64,000 nucleotides of DNA. It comes from Seonamhaeicola sp. GTDB lineage: Bacteria; Bacteroidota; Bacteroidia; Flavobacteriales; Flavobacteriaceae. The position numbers and the translations under genes are program-made. Below are positions 35,565 through 43,687 of the stretch, in pieces (positions within the stretch are counted from its first letter, which is position 1; every line of letters begins with the position of its first letter). The notes beneath the pieces were generated by a model that searched no databases, was not told the DNA's origin, and saw only the letters and a list, made by a program, of their open reading frames with translations. The stretch is from contig NZ_JANQJQ010000043.1 in assembly GCF_028281565.1 (NCBI RefSeq), positions 360,478-424,477 of the forward strand. Direction: 5' to 3'.

Positions 35565-37610
35565 TTATTCTTTTTTAGTGGTAATATTTATAACACCGTT
35601 TTTTCCTTTACCACCATATTTTTTTATTGCAGACTCCCCTTTTATAACATCAATGGATTCAATCGTATCCTTGTCAAGTTTATCCATGTCTTCCTGGGTG
35701 ATTTCTTTACCATTTAAATAGATCAGCGGGGATTTGTCATTGGAACTATGAATTTTTATTCGTTTGTCATTTTTCGTGTTGATTAGGACTACACCATTTT
35801 TTCCTTTATCACCATATTTGTTAGTTGCTTGCTCTCCTTTTAAAACCATAACAGTTTTTATATCATCAGGATTTAAGTCTTCAGTCAGGTCTTTTTCTAC
35901 TTCTTTTCCATCAATAATAAACAATGGCTGATTGTCATCGTCATTCATAAATAGGACTTTGTTTTTGCTTTTTCCACTGGCAAGCGTTCTTACTTTAAAG
36001 GATTTTTTATCATCATCATTCTTTCTTATGATGACTATATCTTCTTCTTCGTTAATGACGTCATCATCATTTTCAACAATAACCTCTACATGGGTTTCAC
36101 CATCATCATCAGTGATAACTTCAACATTTTTGTGTTTTCTAACAACAACATGCTTGCCGTCTTTACCGGTTGAGTGCCATTTTAAAGTATCACCATGGAC
36201 AATATGAATATCTTCATGAACTATCTGTACATCATCATCGTCATCAGAAAAGAAGAATACATTTTTACCTTTTCCTGATTTATGGACTTTATGTTTACCG
36301 TCTTTTGATATAAAATAAGCACCTTTATGATGAGAAGCATTTCCTATGGATAGGTTTTTGCCGTTGTTTTCAAAGGAGATCTTAATAGATTTAATAGCCT
36401 TATCGGAGCTAACACTATAATTGGCGTTTGAGTGCTTGGAGCTTAGTTCAATTTTAATGGCAATGATCTCATCGTCACTATTGCGCTTAATACCTTTGAA
36501 TTTTGCAGTAATACCTTTCTCCTTTAAGGTTTCAGCCAGTTTGTCGAAATCAGCATCACTAAAGTGTTTGCTGATCAAAAACATTTCCACGTCTTTCCCG
36601 GTTGGAGCAACCGTTGCAGTTTTCTTTTTTATTGGTGTTACCGGTTTCGAAGCAGTAGTTTCACTTTTGATGGCTTCCTCAATTTTATGGTCTTCAACAG
36701 AAGGCGTTTCTTCATTATAAAATGAGTTTAGGAGATAATCCTCTTCCGGGATCACGTCGGTATCAACAAACACTTCTTTGGTGTTAAAGCTCATGAGGAA
36801 AACAGCTAAAACCGGAATAACCAAAGCATATTTAAGCAGGTTTGTCTTTTTAGATTTTGATTTGTGTAACATAACTATTCGTTTTTTGATTAATGAATTG
36901 TAAAAATTATTGGTTAAAGCCAATTGATGAGTTGGCATACTTGTTTTTAATAAAGTGTACTGATAACTTTTTTTACAGTCTGATTTTTGTTGGGCATTTT
37001 GGTCTGCAATAAACTCTAAATTCTGTTTTAGGTCTTTGTTGTAAAGCCATATAAACGGGTTGAACCAAAGCACAACACCGGCTAATTGGGTTAACAGAAT
37101 GTCGATAGAGTGATGCTGACGTGCATGTACTTTTTCGTGAGTCAATATTTGATCCAATTCCGTTTTATTAAATAAAGCGGGATTGTAAACGATCCAGTTA
37201 AAAAATGAAAAAGGAGATGTGCTATTCGAGGTTTTTACATACCTGTAACGACCAAATTTTGTGCTTTTGTTTTGTACTAGAAGAAGTGCTAAAGAAACCA
37301 ACTGAACCAAAAATTTGCCTAAAAAGAAAACTGCCCCTATGAAATATACGTAAGCGGCAATATCAATTAAGTTAACAGATGATTCAATAGGCTGGGCAAC
37401 AACAGCATTATCAAAAATAAGATTATCCAATACTACGGGCGTTCTTTCAATATAAACAGGAATAACTATTAAAGGAATCAAAAATGCCGAAACCAATCCT
37501 GTTAATAAAAACCCTCGATTTGATTCAAAAAAAGTATCACGCTGTAAAAACAATTTGTAGCACGCGTAAAAAATGACAACAACTGCACTGGCCTTCAATA
37601 AATATTCCAT
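35565..37610 (-). CDS. M56 (BlaR1/MecR1-type) membrane metallopeptidase with two TonB-plug-like C-terminal modules
   Basis: A 681-aa sensor protease. Membrane segments lie near 1-20, 35-52, 85-112 and 262-280. The zinc motif HEKVH (158-162) with Glu199 in EFIAD is the M56 active site facing the cytoplasm. The rest is extracytoplasmic: a region rich in Asp, Lys and His (about 430-560), then two copies of a 55-residue module (about 560-615 and 627-681) with PLFIIDGKEV...GKNGVVLINTK and PLIYLNGKEI...GKNGVINITTK. These resemble the plug start of TonB receptors such as the SusC here (PLILIDG...ANGVILITTK). It should cleave the BlaI-type repressor encoded 2 bp upstream when its sensor part is triggered. 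The signal is unknown. Confidence 0.88.
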   Translation of the reverse strand: MEYLLKASAVVVIFYACYKLFLQRDTFFESNRGFLLTGLVSAFLIPLIVIPVYIERTPVVLDNLIFDNAVVAQPIESSVNLIDIAAYVYFIGAVFFLGKFLVQLVSLALLLVQNKSTKFGRYRYVKTSNSTSPFSFFNWIVYNPALFNKTELDQILTHEKVHARQHHSIDILLTQLAGVVLWFNPFIWLYNKDLKQNLEFIADQNAQQKSDCKKSYQYTLLKTSMPTHQLALTNNFYNSLIKKRIVMLHKSKSKKTNLLKYALVIPVLAVFLMSFNTKEVFVDTDVIPEEDYLLNSFYNEETPSVEDHKIEEAIKSETTASKPVTPIKKKTATVAPTGKDVEMFLISKHFSDADFDKLAETLKEKGITAKFKGIKRNSDDEIIAIKIELSSKHSNANYSVSSDKAIKSIKISFENNGKNLSIGNASHHKGAYFISKDGKHKVHKSGKGKNVFFFSDDDDDVQIVHEDIHIVHGDTLKWHSTGKDGKHVVVRKHKNVEVITDDDGETHVEVIVENDDDVINEEEDIVIIRKNDDDKKSFKVRTLASGKSKNKVLFMNDDDNQPLFIIDGKEVEKDLTEDLNPDDIKTVMVLKGEQATNKYGDKGKNGVVLINTKNDKRIKIHSSNDKSPLIYLNGKEITQEDMDKLDKDTIESIDVIKGESAIKKYGGKGKNGVINITTKKE

Positions 37611-37612
37611 AA

Positions 37613-37975
37613 TTAGTTGTTTTTTTCAATAAGTTCAATAATCTCCTTTAGCTCTTCAACGCTAATTTTTTCCTCCTTTGCAAAAAACGACACCACATTT
37701 TTATAAGAGTCGTTAAAATAATTACTAATGGCCATATTCATAAAACGTTTCCTGTAAGCCTCTTTAGTAACAATAGGGAAGTACTGATGTGTCTTACCAT
37801 AAGCTGTATAGCCTACATAACCTTTATCTTCCAAATTTCTAATGATGGTAGAAAGTGTATTGTAATGGGGTTTATCCTCTTTAATTTCGTTAAGTACATC
37901 CTTCACAAAAGCCTTTTCCAGCTTCCATAAAATATGCATGATTTCCTCTTCCTTATTTGTTAATTTTTCCATCAA
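37613..37975 (-). CDS. BlaI/MecI/CopY-family transcriptional repressor
   Basis: A 120-aa winged-helix repressor: EEIMHILWKLEKAFVKDVL at the N-terminus, NTLSTIIRNLEDKGYVGY as the recognition helix and wing, and a helical dimerisation tail. Length and motifs are typical of the family, whose members are inactivated by cleavage by the M56 partner encoded immediately downstream (2 bp). Two tandem dyads about 145-180 bp upstream (38119-38155) are strong candidates for its operators, so the operon is probably autoregulated. Related flavobacterial pairs need not concern beta-lactams. Confidence 0.93.
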   Translation of the reverse strand: MMEKLTNKEEEIMHILWKLEKAFVKDVLNEIKEDKPHYNTLSTIIRNLEDKGYVGYTAYGKTHQYFPIVTKEAYRKRFMNMAISNYFNDSYKNVVSFFAKEEKISVEELKEIIELIEKNN

Positions 37976-37988
37976 TTATAGTTTTTTC

Positions 37989-38008
37989 ATTTCCTCTTTT
38001 GAGGAAAT
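37989..38008 (-). promoter_or_regulatory. Hairpin in the blaI leader
   Basis: Perfect 8-bp stem (atttcctc / gaggaaat) around TTTT, ending 13 nt before the repressor start codon on the minus strand. It could hide or expose the ribosome-binding region. Confidence 0.4.
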
Positions 38009-38118
38009 CTAATATTTTGAGCGATTCAATACTATCAGGTTATTCACTGTAGCTCATGTGTTAAATTTAATTTAGCATCATAATAATACATCATTATCTT
38101 TAACATGAAACAAACCTA

Positions 38119-38155
38119 TAACTATTTTTATAGTTACACAACTATTTTAATAGTT
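38119..38155. promoter_or_regulatory. Two tandem operator-like dyads for the BlaI-type repressor
   Basis: taactattttTatagtta (38119-38136) and aactattttaatagtt (38140-38155) are near-identical dyads with arms aactat / atagtt and a 4-bp centre, spaced 20 bp centre to centre, about two helical turns. BlaI-family dimers bind such ACTAnnnnTAGT-like sites. Confidence 0.65.
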
Positions 38156-38194
38156 ATTTAACGAAATTTTTAGTTTTTATTAAGTCAGAAAATA

Positions 38195-38231
38195 AAAAAA
38201 CCCGATGCTTTTTATAAACACCGGATTTTTT
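38195..38231 (-). terminator. Intrinsic terminator of the 115-aa lipoprotein gene
   Basis: On the minus strand aaaaaatccggtg pairs with catcgggtttttt (wobbles included) around an 11-nt loop, ending in a T-run 23 bp after the lipoprotein stop. Confidence 0.75.
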
Positions 38232-38253
38232 CTAAAAAACCAAAATTAAAAGT

Positions 38254-38601
38254 CTAATCAATAATGAGTTTACATTTAAAATCTTCTTTACCAACATCAT
38301 AACCACATTCCCAACCGGACTCCGGAGGGTAGGTGCCATCTTTCTCAATTTTGTAATAGTACACATTCCCACGTATGAGTATCCACATATCTTTGTTGTC
38401 TATAAATGCCGTTTTCAAACGCAATGTTTCATCAGTGACACTTACATATTGAGTGCCTTTAGTGTAGGTCTTGTCTAACATGTATTTGCCATTGAGGCTA
38501 TAAGTGCCGCTAATTTCCACACCTACCACTTCAATGTCGTCTTTAGAGCAGGAAGTAAGGGTAAAAACAAGGCAAAACATAACAAAAGCTAATCGTTTCA
38601 T
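38254..38601 (-). CDS. Small lipoprotein of unknown function
   Basis: A 115-aa protein with a clear lipoprotein leader (MKRLAFVMFCLVFTLTSC, Cys18). The mature part is a short, probably beta-rich domain (SGTYSLNGKYMLDKTY) resembling lipocalin-like or META-type domains, with two cysteines near the C-terminus (WECGYDVGKEDFKCKL) that could form a disulfide. It has its own terminator and is not in an operon. No specific family recognised. Confidence 0.75.
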   Translation of the reverse strand: MKRLAFVMFCLVFTLTSCSKDDIEVVGVEISGTYSLNGKYMLDKTYTKGTQYVSVTDETLRLKTAFIDNKDMWILIRGNVYYYKIEKDGTYPPESGWECGYDVGKEDFKCKLIID

Positions 38602-38821
38602 AGTTATTTGATTTAATAGATTTGGTATATCAAATTTTGGAAATATTATTCAGAAGTGCCTGCCGTTGGTCGATTTTTCGATGAATGAACTGAAATAGAT
38701 ACAGTTAATCGATAATAAACGTTTAATGGATTGAGGACTTCTTTGAAGTAAGGGCGAATAAACTTGGGTCTGCAAGCTTTTAACTTCCAACTTTATAATA
38801 TCTTCGCAAAAAATATTTTTT

Positions 38822-39766
38822 ATGAGCGTACTTTGGGTCATCCTTGGGTTTACATTGTTGGTTGTTGGTGGTGAATATTTGGTAAGATCATCTGTAGCAT
38901 TATCATTTAAATTCAATATTTCTAAAATGGTCATTGGTATGACAGTAGTATCGTTTGCAACTTCTGCACCGGAACTTCTGGTGAGTTTAAATGCTGCTTT
39001 ATCTGGATCCCCGGCCATAGCCATAAATAATGTAGTAGGCTCAAATATTGCCAATATAGGCCTGGTTTTGGGGGTTACCGCTTTAGTGGGAACCATCACG
39101 GTTGACAAGTCTTTTTATAAACTCAATTGGCCGGTCATGATGGTTTTTTCCCTGGTACTTTATATCTTTTTAAAGAATGACAGTAAATTATCAACACTTG
39201 AAGGGGCTTCACTATTTCTTGGGCTCATACTGTTTTTATATATATTGATAAAGCATGCCAAAAAAGATAAAGTTGTTGAAGCGGTTGACGACGCCCTGGC
39301 TACCGTGTCTAATTTTAAGATCACACTTTGGTTGTTAATTGGAGCCGTAGCGCTTTATTTTGGAAGTGAGTGGTTGGTAAAAGGAGCTGAGGAAGTAGCC
39401 CTGGCGGTGGGTGTGAGTAAGGGCGTAATAGGATTGTCTTTGATTGCTATTGGGACCAGTGTTCCGGAATTAGCGGCATCGGTAATAGCAGCGGCAAAAC
39501 AGGAAAAAGCTATCTCTTTAGGTAACCTTATTGGATCTAATATTTTTAATATAGCATCGGTTTTAGGCATAACCTCCATTGTTAAGCCTATACCGGTCAC
39601 AGAGCCCACTATTTTAACAAATGACATTTTTTGGATGCTGGGTTTCGCAGCGATCCTGTTGCCATTAATTTTCTTGCCCAAAAGACTCCGAATTAGCAGG
39701 TTAAAGGGGATGGTTTTAGTGGCGGCTTATGGTTTGTTGATGTTCTTTATTTTTACTAGGGGCTAG
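38822..39766 (+). CDS. Calcium/sodium antiporter, CaCA family (YrbG-like)
   Basis: A 314-aa inner-membrane exchanger with about ten hydrophobic segments and the two inverted alpha-repeats of the family. Repeat 1 carries ATSAPELLVS and NVVGSNIANIGLVLG (about 42-82), and repeat 2 carries GTSVPELAAS and NLIGSNIFNIASVLG (about 210-250). The acidic residues of the PEL motifs coordinate Ca2+. A stretch between the repeats holds the cytoplasmic loop KHAKKDKVVEAVDDA. It stands alone on the plus strand. An antisense frame over its start is a shadow. Confidence 0.94.
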   Translation: MSVLWVILGFTLLVVGGEYLVRSSVALSFKFNISKMVIGMTVVSFATSAPELLVSLNAALSGSPAIAINNVVGSNIANIGLVLGVTALVGTITVDKSFYKLNWPVMMVFSLVLYIFLKNDSKLSTLEGASLFLGLILFLYILIKHAKKDKVVEAVDDALATVSNFKITLWLLIGAVALYFGSEWLVKGAEEVALAVGVSKGVIGLSLIAIGTSVPELAASVIAAAKQEKAISLGNLIGSNIFNIASVLGITSIVKPIPVTEPTILTNDIFWMLGFAAILLPLIFLPKRLRISRLKGMVLVAAYGLLMFFIFTRG

Positions 39767-39900
39767 CTTTAAGATATATCACTTAATTTTTAGCAAGAAA
39801 ATGTTTGCAAATTTGATGAGTGCTGTAAAGCATTTGATTAATCTTTTATGTTTTCTTTCAGTGTATTGTTATAATTAATGTCAATGTTTATTGTAGGCTT

Positions 39901-40119
39901 TTGGTTTTAGCTAGTTTGAAAGGCATTAGAAAAACTGGAGGCTGGCTGTTAGTGATAATAGTATTAATAGTACTCCAAAGTTGTTATGATCATGAAGATG
40001 ATTTAATTAGTCAAGGCTGTGAAACAGGTTGTGCAGAAGTAATTGGAAAACTTATGACCGATAATGGTACTGTTCCAATTAAAAAAAAGAAGTATGAAAA
40101 AAGCGCCTACAATTGGTAA
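39901..40119 (+). pseudogene. Probable lipoprotein gene remnant reading into the glnA terminator
   Basis: A 72-codon frame with no ATG near the start (TTG at 39901 or 39916), a hydrophobic leader with lipobox-like VLQSC, then DHEDDLISQGCETGCAEVIGKLMTDNG. The segment CAEVIGKLMTDNGTVPI looks like the start of a carboxypeptidase-regulatory-like domain that breaks off in a lysine-rich run. The frame ends inside the terminator stem of the opposing glnA gene. It looks like the 5' end of a lost lipoprotein gene; expression is doubtful. Confidence 0.45.
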
Positions 40120-40130
40120 GCGCTTTTTTT
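40097..40130 (-). terminator. Intrinsic terminator downstream of GSII gene
   Basis: Arms aaaaaagcgc and gcgctttttt are perfect complements around a 13-nt loop, with T-runs on both strands, 23 bp beyond the minus-strand GSII stop. Confidence 0.85.
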
Positions 40131-40152
40131 ATGAACAAAATCTGTTGCTAAA

Positions 40153-41169
40153 TTATATTTTAGCAGATTTAACAGTTTTAATAATTCTACCCGCAATTTT
40201 GTATGGGTCACCGTTAGAAGCAGGTCTTCTGTCTTCTAACCAACCTTTCCAGCCTCTTTCTACAGTTGCAACCGGAATACGGATTGAAGCACCTCTATCA
40301 GAAATACCATATGAGAATTGATCTATAGATTGCGTTTCATGAGCTCCAGTTAAACGTTGGTCATTATAAGCACCATACACTTCAATATGCTCTTTAGTTA
40401 CAGGTCTGAAAGCCTCACAAATTGCTTCATAAGTAGCCTGGTCTCCACAAGTTCTTAACGTAGAGTTAGAGAAGTTTGCGTGCATACCGGAACCATTCCA
40501 GTCACCTTTAATTGGTTTTGGGTGGTACTCAATGTAGTATCCATACTTTTCAGTTAAACGGTCCAGTAAGTATCTGGCAACCCAGATCTCATCACCAGCT
40601 TTCTTGGCACCTTTTGCGAATAATTGAAATTCCCACTGTCCGGCAGCAACCTCCTGGTTGATACCTTCAAAGTTAAGACCAGCATCGATACAAGCATCAG
40701 CATGCTCTTCTACCAAGTCTCTTCCCCAAGTGTTTTTTCCACCTACAGAACAGTAGTATAATCCTTGAGGTCCTGGGTAACCACCAATAGGGAATCCTAA
40801 AGGAAGTTGAGTTTCAGTATCCATTATAAAGTATTCTTGCTCAAAACCAAACCAGAAATCGTTATCATCATCATCAATAGTAGCTCTACCGTTAGACTCA
40901 TGTGGAGTTCCATCAGCATTTAAAACTTCAGTCATTACCAAATAACCATTTCTTCTGTGTGGATCTGGATAAATAGCAACAGGTTTTAAGATACAGTCAG
41001 AAGAACCACCTTCTGCTTGTAACGTTGATGATCCATCAAAAGACCAGTTACCTAATTCCTCAAGAGTTCCTTGAAAATTCTCATGCTCTTCTACCTTAGT
41101 TTTACTTCTCAAATTTTGAGTGGGCTTATAACCATCTAACCAAAGGTATTCTAATTTAATTTTTGCCAT
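40153..41169 (-). CDS. glnA: Glutamine synthetase type II (GSII, beta-grasp/catalytic)
   Basis: A 338-aa glutamine synthetase of the short, eukaryote-like GSII type, far shorter than the 450-470 residues of GSI. Visible motifs are LEYLWLDG and WSFDGSST at the N-terminus, DFWFGFEQEYF (metal-binding Glu residues), GWEFQ-like QWEFQLFAKG, GDWNGSGMHANFS (ATP and glutamate site) and RGASIRIPVATVERGWKGW (phosphate-binding Arg). It condenses ammonium and glutamate with ATP in the cytoplasm. It is divergent from a GSIII gene with 251 bp between starts. On the minus strand a perfect -7-like box (TATATTTG) lies at 41209-41216. Confidence 0.96.
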   Translation of the reverse strand: MAKIKLEYLWLDGYKPTQNLRSKTKVEEHENFQGTLEELGNWSFDGSSTLQAEGGSSDCILKPVAIYPDPHRRNGYLVMTEVLNADGTPHESNGRATIDDDDNDFWFGFEQEYFIMDTETQLPLGFPIGGYPGPQGLYYCSVGGKNTWGRDLVEEHADACIDAGLNFEGINQEVAAGQWEFQLFAKGAKKAGDEIWVARYLLDRLTEKYGYYIEYHPKPIKGDWNGSGMHANFSNSTLRTCGDQATYEAICEAFRPVTKEHIEVYGAYNDQRLTGAHETQSIDQFSYGISDRGASIRIPVATVERGWKGWLEDRRPASNGDPYKIAGRIIKTVKSAKI

Positions 41170-41360
41170 AATGAATATTTAATTTTGTGATCTAAAATGT
41201 TATCAGCACAAATATATATTTTTATATAAATACTTTAAATAATTAAGGGGTATTTTAGTAAAATGCTTAGTTATTTTTATTTATCCCCCATTTTTTTAGG
41301 GTTTACATTAAAAAAAGTATAGTTTTTTATATAAATATTGAAAAATTGTTAATGCGATAT

Positions 41361-41390
41361 TTTGTGGTTTGACCACTATGGTTAATTTTG
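41361..41390 (+). promoter_or_regulatory. Promoter of the GSIII gene with internal palindrome
   Basis: TTTG (41361-41364) and TAATTTTG (41383-41390) match the Bacteroidetes promoter consensus exactly with an 18-nt spacer, 30 nt before the GSIII start. Between them gtggtttgaccac (41364-41376) is a perfect 5-bp-arm dyad that could be an operator. Confidence 0.6.
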
Positions 41391-41420
41391 TAATTCTAAA
41401 TAAATCAAATTAATAAGTCA

Positions 41421-43607
41421 ATGCCTACATTACGATTTCATGCCGTAAAGGAATCACTCACCCGCAAGCCAGTTGTTGTAGAGGAATCTCAAAAAAGATC
41501 TGAAATTTTTGGTGAAAATGTGTTTAATGAAAATGCCATGAGGCAGTACTTAACCAGGGATGCCTTCTTAGGTGTTATGAGTGCTGTTCAGGATGGAACA
41601 AAAATTAAAAGAACCATTGCAGATCAGGTAGCAGCTTCCATGAAAGATTGGGCGTTATCAAAAGGGGTCACCCATTATACCCATTGGTTTCAGCCTCTAA
41701 CCGGAGCTACGGCTGAAAAGCATGATGCCTTTTTTGAAACCGTAAGTGAAGGCATGGCCATCGAGAAGTTTGACGGTGGCCAATTAGTGCAACAGGAACC
41801 GGATGCCTCAAGTTTTCCAAGTGGTGGTATTAGAAATACATTTGAAGCACGGGGGTATACGGCCTGGGATCCAACATCACCTGCTTTTATTTATGGGACA
41901 ACACTTTGTATTCCAACTATTTTTGTTGCTTATACGGGTGAAGCTTTAGACTACAAAACACCGCTTTTAAGGGCACTTCATGCGGTTGATGATGCCGCTA
42001 CGGATGTTTGCAGATATTTTGATAAAAATGTAAAAAAAGTATCCTCATCTTTGGGATGGGAACAAGAGTACTTTTTAATTGATAAAATGTTGGCTGCGAG
42101 TAGGCCGGATCTAACCTTAACCGGCAGAACATTGTTAGGGCATTCTTCGGCAAAGGGACAGCAACTGGATGATCATTATTTTGGGGCCATACCAAACAGA
42201 GCCTTTAATTTTATGCGTGATTTGGAAACAGAATGTATGCTTTTGGGCATTCCTGTTAAGACCAGGCATAATGAAGTAGCACCCAATCAGTTTGAATTAG
42301 CACCTATTTACGAAGAGGCAAATTTAGCGGTGGATCACAATGCTTTATTAATGGATGTCATGGGGCGTGTGGCCTCACGTCATAACTTCAAAGTGCTGCT
42401 GCATGAAAAACCGTTTGCCGGTATGAATGGTTCGGGGAAGCATAATAACTGGTCGTTATCTACAGATACCGGAGTAAACCTTTTGGCACCAGGAAAAACC
42501 CCCATGAGCAATCTTCAGTTTTTGACCTTTTTTATAAATACCATTAAAGCGGTACATACTTATGAAGAGTTGTTAAGAGCTTCCATAGCATCCGCTGGTA
42601 ATGACCATAGGTTAGGAGCAAATGAAGCACCGCCGGCCATCATTTCCGTATTTATTGGGGAACAATTGACTAAAGTGCTGAATGAGTTGGAAGGAGTTAC
42701 CAAAGGGAAATTATCACCCCAGGAAAAAACAGAACTCAAACTAAATGTTGTTGGTAAAATACCGGATGTATTATTAGATAATACCGATAGAAACAGAACG
42801 TCGCCTTTTGCTTTCACTGGAAATAAGTTTGAGTTCAGAGCGGTTGGTTCTACTGCTAATTGTAGTAATCCCATGACGATTTTAAATACCATTGTGGCCA
42901 AACAATTAATAGATTTTAAAGTAGAAGTTGATAAACTTATTGATGGCAAAGGCTTAAAAAAGGATGAAGCGGTTTTTAATGTATTAAGAGAATATATTAA
43001 ATCTTGCAAACCCATTTTGTTTGAAGGTAATGGTTATGACGAAGCCTGGCAAAAAGAAGCCAAAAAACGCGGATTGAGTAATAATAAAACCACGCCGGAG
43101 GCTTTAAAAGTAAAGATATCGAAACAAGTTATAAAACTGTTTGAGGAAATGAATGTTATGAGTGAAATTGAAACCAGGGCACGTTACGAAATAGAAGTGG
43201 AGGCTTATATTATGCATATTCAGATTGAAGGCCGTGTTTTGGGGGATATTGCCAGGAATCATATTGTACCGACGGCTGTTAAGTATCAAAACATTTTGAT
43301 TGAAAATGTGAAAGGCCTAAAGGAAATTTTCGATAAGGATTTTGAAAGGGTTTCCAAAGAACAGATCAATTTGATCGAACAGATTTCAAGTCATATTGAG
43401 TCTATCAATACCAATGTTACCAAAATGATTGATGCCCGTAAAAAGGCGAATGGCCTGGATGATATAGAAAAGAAAGCCACAGCCTATTGTAATAACGTAA
43501 AACCGCTATTTGACGATATTCGCTATCATTGTGATAAGCTGGAGTTGCTGGTTGATGATGAAATCTGGCCGCTTACCAAATACAGAGAGATGTTATTCAC
43601 AAGATAG
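41421..43607 (+). CDS. glnN: Glutamine synthetase type III (GSIII)
   Basis: A 728-aa GSIII. Typical features are FNENAMRQYL near the N-terminus, THWFQPLTG (about 92-100), GWEQEYFLID (metal-binding Glu residues), RHNEVAPNQFELAPIYEEAN, FAGMNGSGKHNNWS (ATP site), GNDHRLGANEAPPAIIS and RTSPFAFTGNKFEFRAVGS, followed by a 250-residue helical C-terminal region. Length is as expected for GSIII. It duplicates the reaction of the divergent GSII next door; keeping both is common in flavobacteria and suggests different nitrogen or growth regimes. A perfect promoter precedes it and a terminator follows. Confidence 0.96.
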   Translation: MPTLRFHAVKESLTRKPVVVEESQKRSEIFGENVFNENAMRQYLTRDAFLGVMSAVQDGTKIKRTIADQVAASMKDWALSKGVTHYTHWFQPLTGATAEKHDAFFETVSEGMAIEKFDGGQLVQQEPDASSFPSGGIRNTFEARGYTAWDPTSPAFIYGTTLCIPTIFVAYTGEALDYKTPLLRALHAVDDAATDVCRYFDKNVKKVSSSLGWEQEYFLIDKMLAASRPDLTLTGRTLLGHSSAKGQQLDDHYFGAIPNRAFNFMRDLETECMLLGIPVKTRHNEVAPNQFELAPIYEEANLAVDHNALLMDVMGRVASRHNFKVLLHEKPFAGMNGSGKHNNWSLSTDTGVNLLAPGKTPMSNLQFLTFFINTIKAVHTYEELLRASIASAGNDHRLGANEAPPAIISVFIGEQLTKVLNELEGVTKGKLSPQEKTELKLNVVGKIPDVLLDNTDRNRTSPFAFTGNKFEFRAVGSTANCSNPMTILNTIVAKQLIDFKVEVDKLIDGKGLKKDEAVFNVLREYIKSCKPILFEGNGYDEAWQKEAKKRGLSNNKTTPEALKVKISKQVIKLFEEMNVMSEIETRARYEIEVEAYIMHIQIEGRVLGDIARNHIVPTAVKYQNILIENVKGLKEIFDKDFERVSKEQINLIEQISSHIESINTNVTKMIDARKKANGLDDIEKKATAYCNNVKPLFDDIRYHCDKLELLVDDEIWPLTKYREMLFTR

Positions 43608-43622
43608 ATTAAAAGTGTTTGT

Positions 43623-43650
43623 AAAATCCCGATTTAAACCGGGATTTTTT
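43623..43650 (+). terminator. Intrinsic terminator after the GSIII gene
   Basis: Perfect 9-bp stem (aaaatcccg / cgggatttt) with an 8-nt loop and a T-run, 16 bp after the stop. Confidence 0.85.
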
Positions 43651-43662
43651 GATTCAAAAAAT

Positions 43663-43670
43663 TACCTTTG
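43663..43670 (+). promoter_or_regulatory. -7 box of the purM promoter
   Basis: TACCTTTG matches the TAnnTTTG box exactly, 17 nt before the chosen ATG at 43688, giving a very short leader. No clear -33 TTTG was found at the right distance. Confidence 0.4.
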
Positions 43671-43687
43671 CAGCACATTATATTATT

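Noticed and set aside
36000..36250. catcatcatc-rich repeats that resemble a microsatellite or short repeat array
   Set aside because: They are codon runs for Asp in the M56 protein, in frame and without regular spacers; not a CRISPR array.
38650..39108. 152-codon minus-strand frame over the exchanger start
   Set aside because: It lies antisense to a clear CaCA exchanger and its product shows no domain or leader.
42560..43015. 151-codon minus-strand frame inside the GSIII gene
   Set aside because: Antisense shadow of conserved GSIII sequence.
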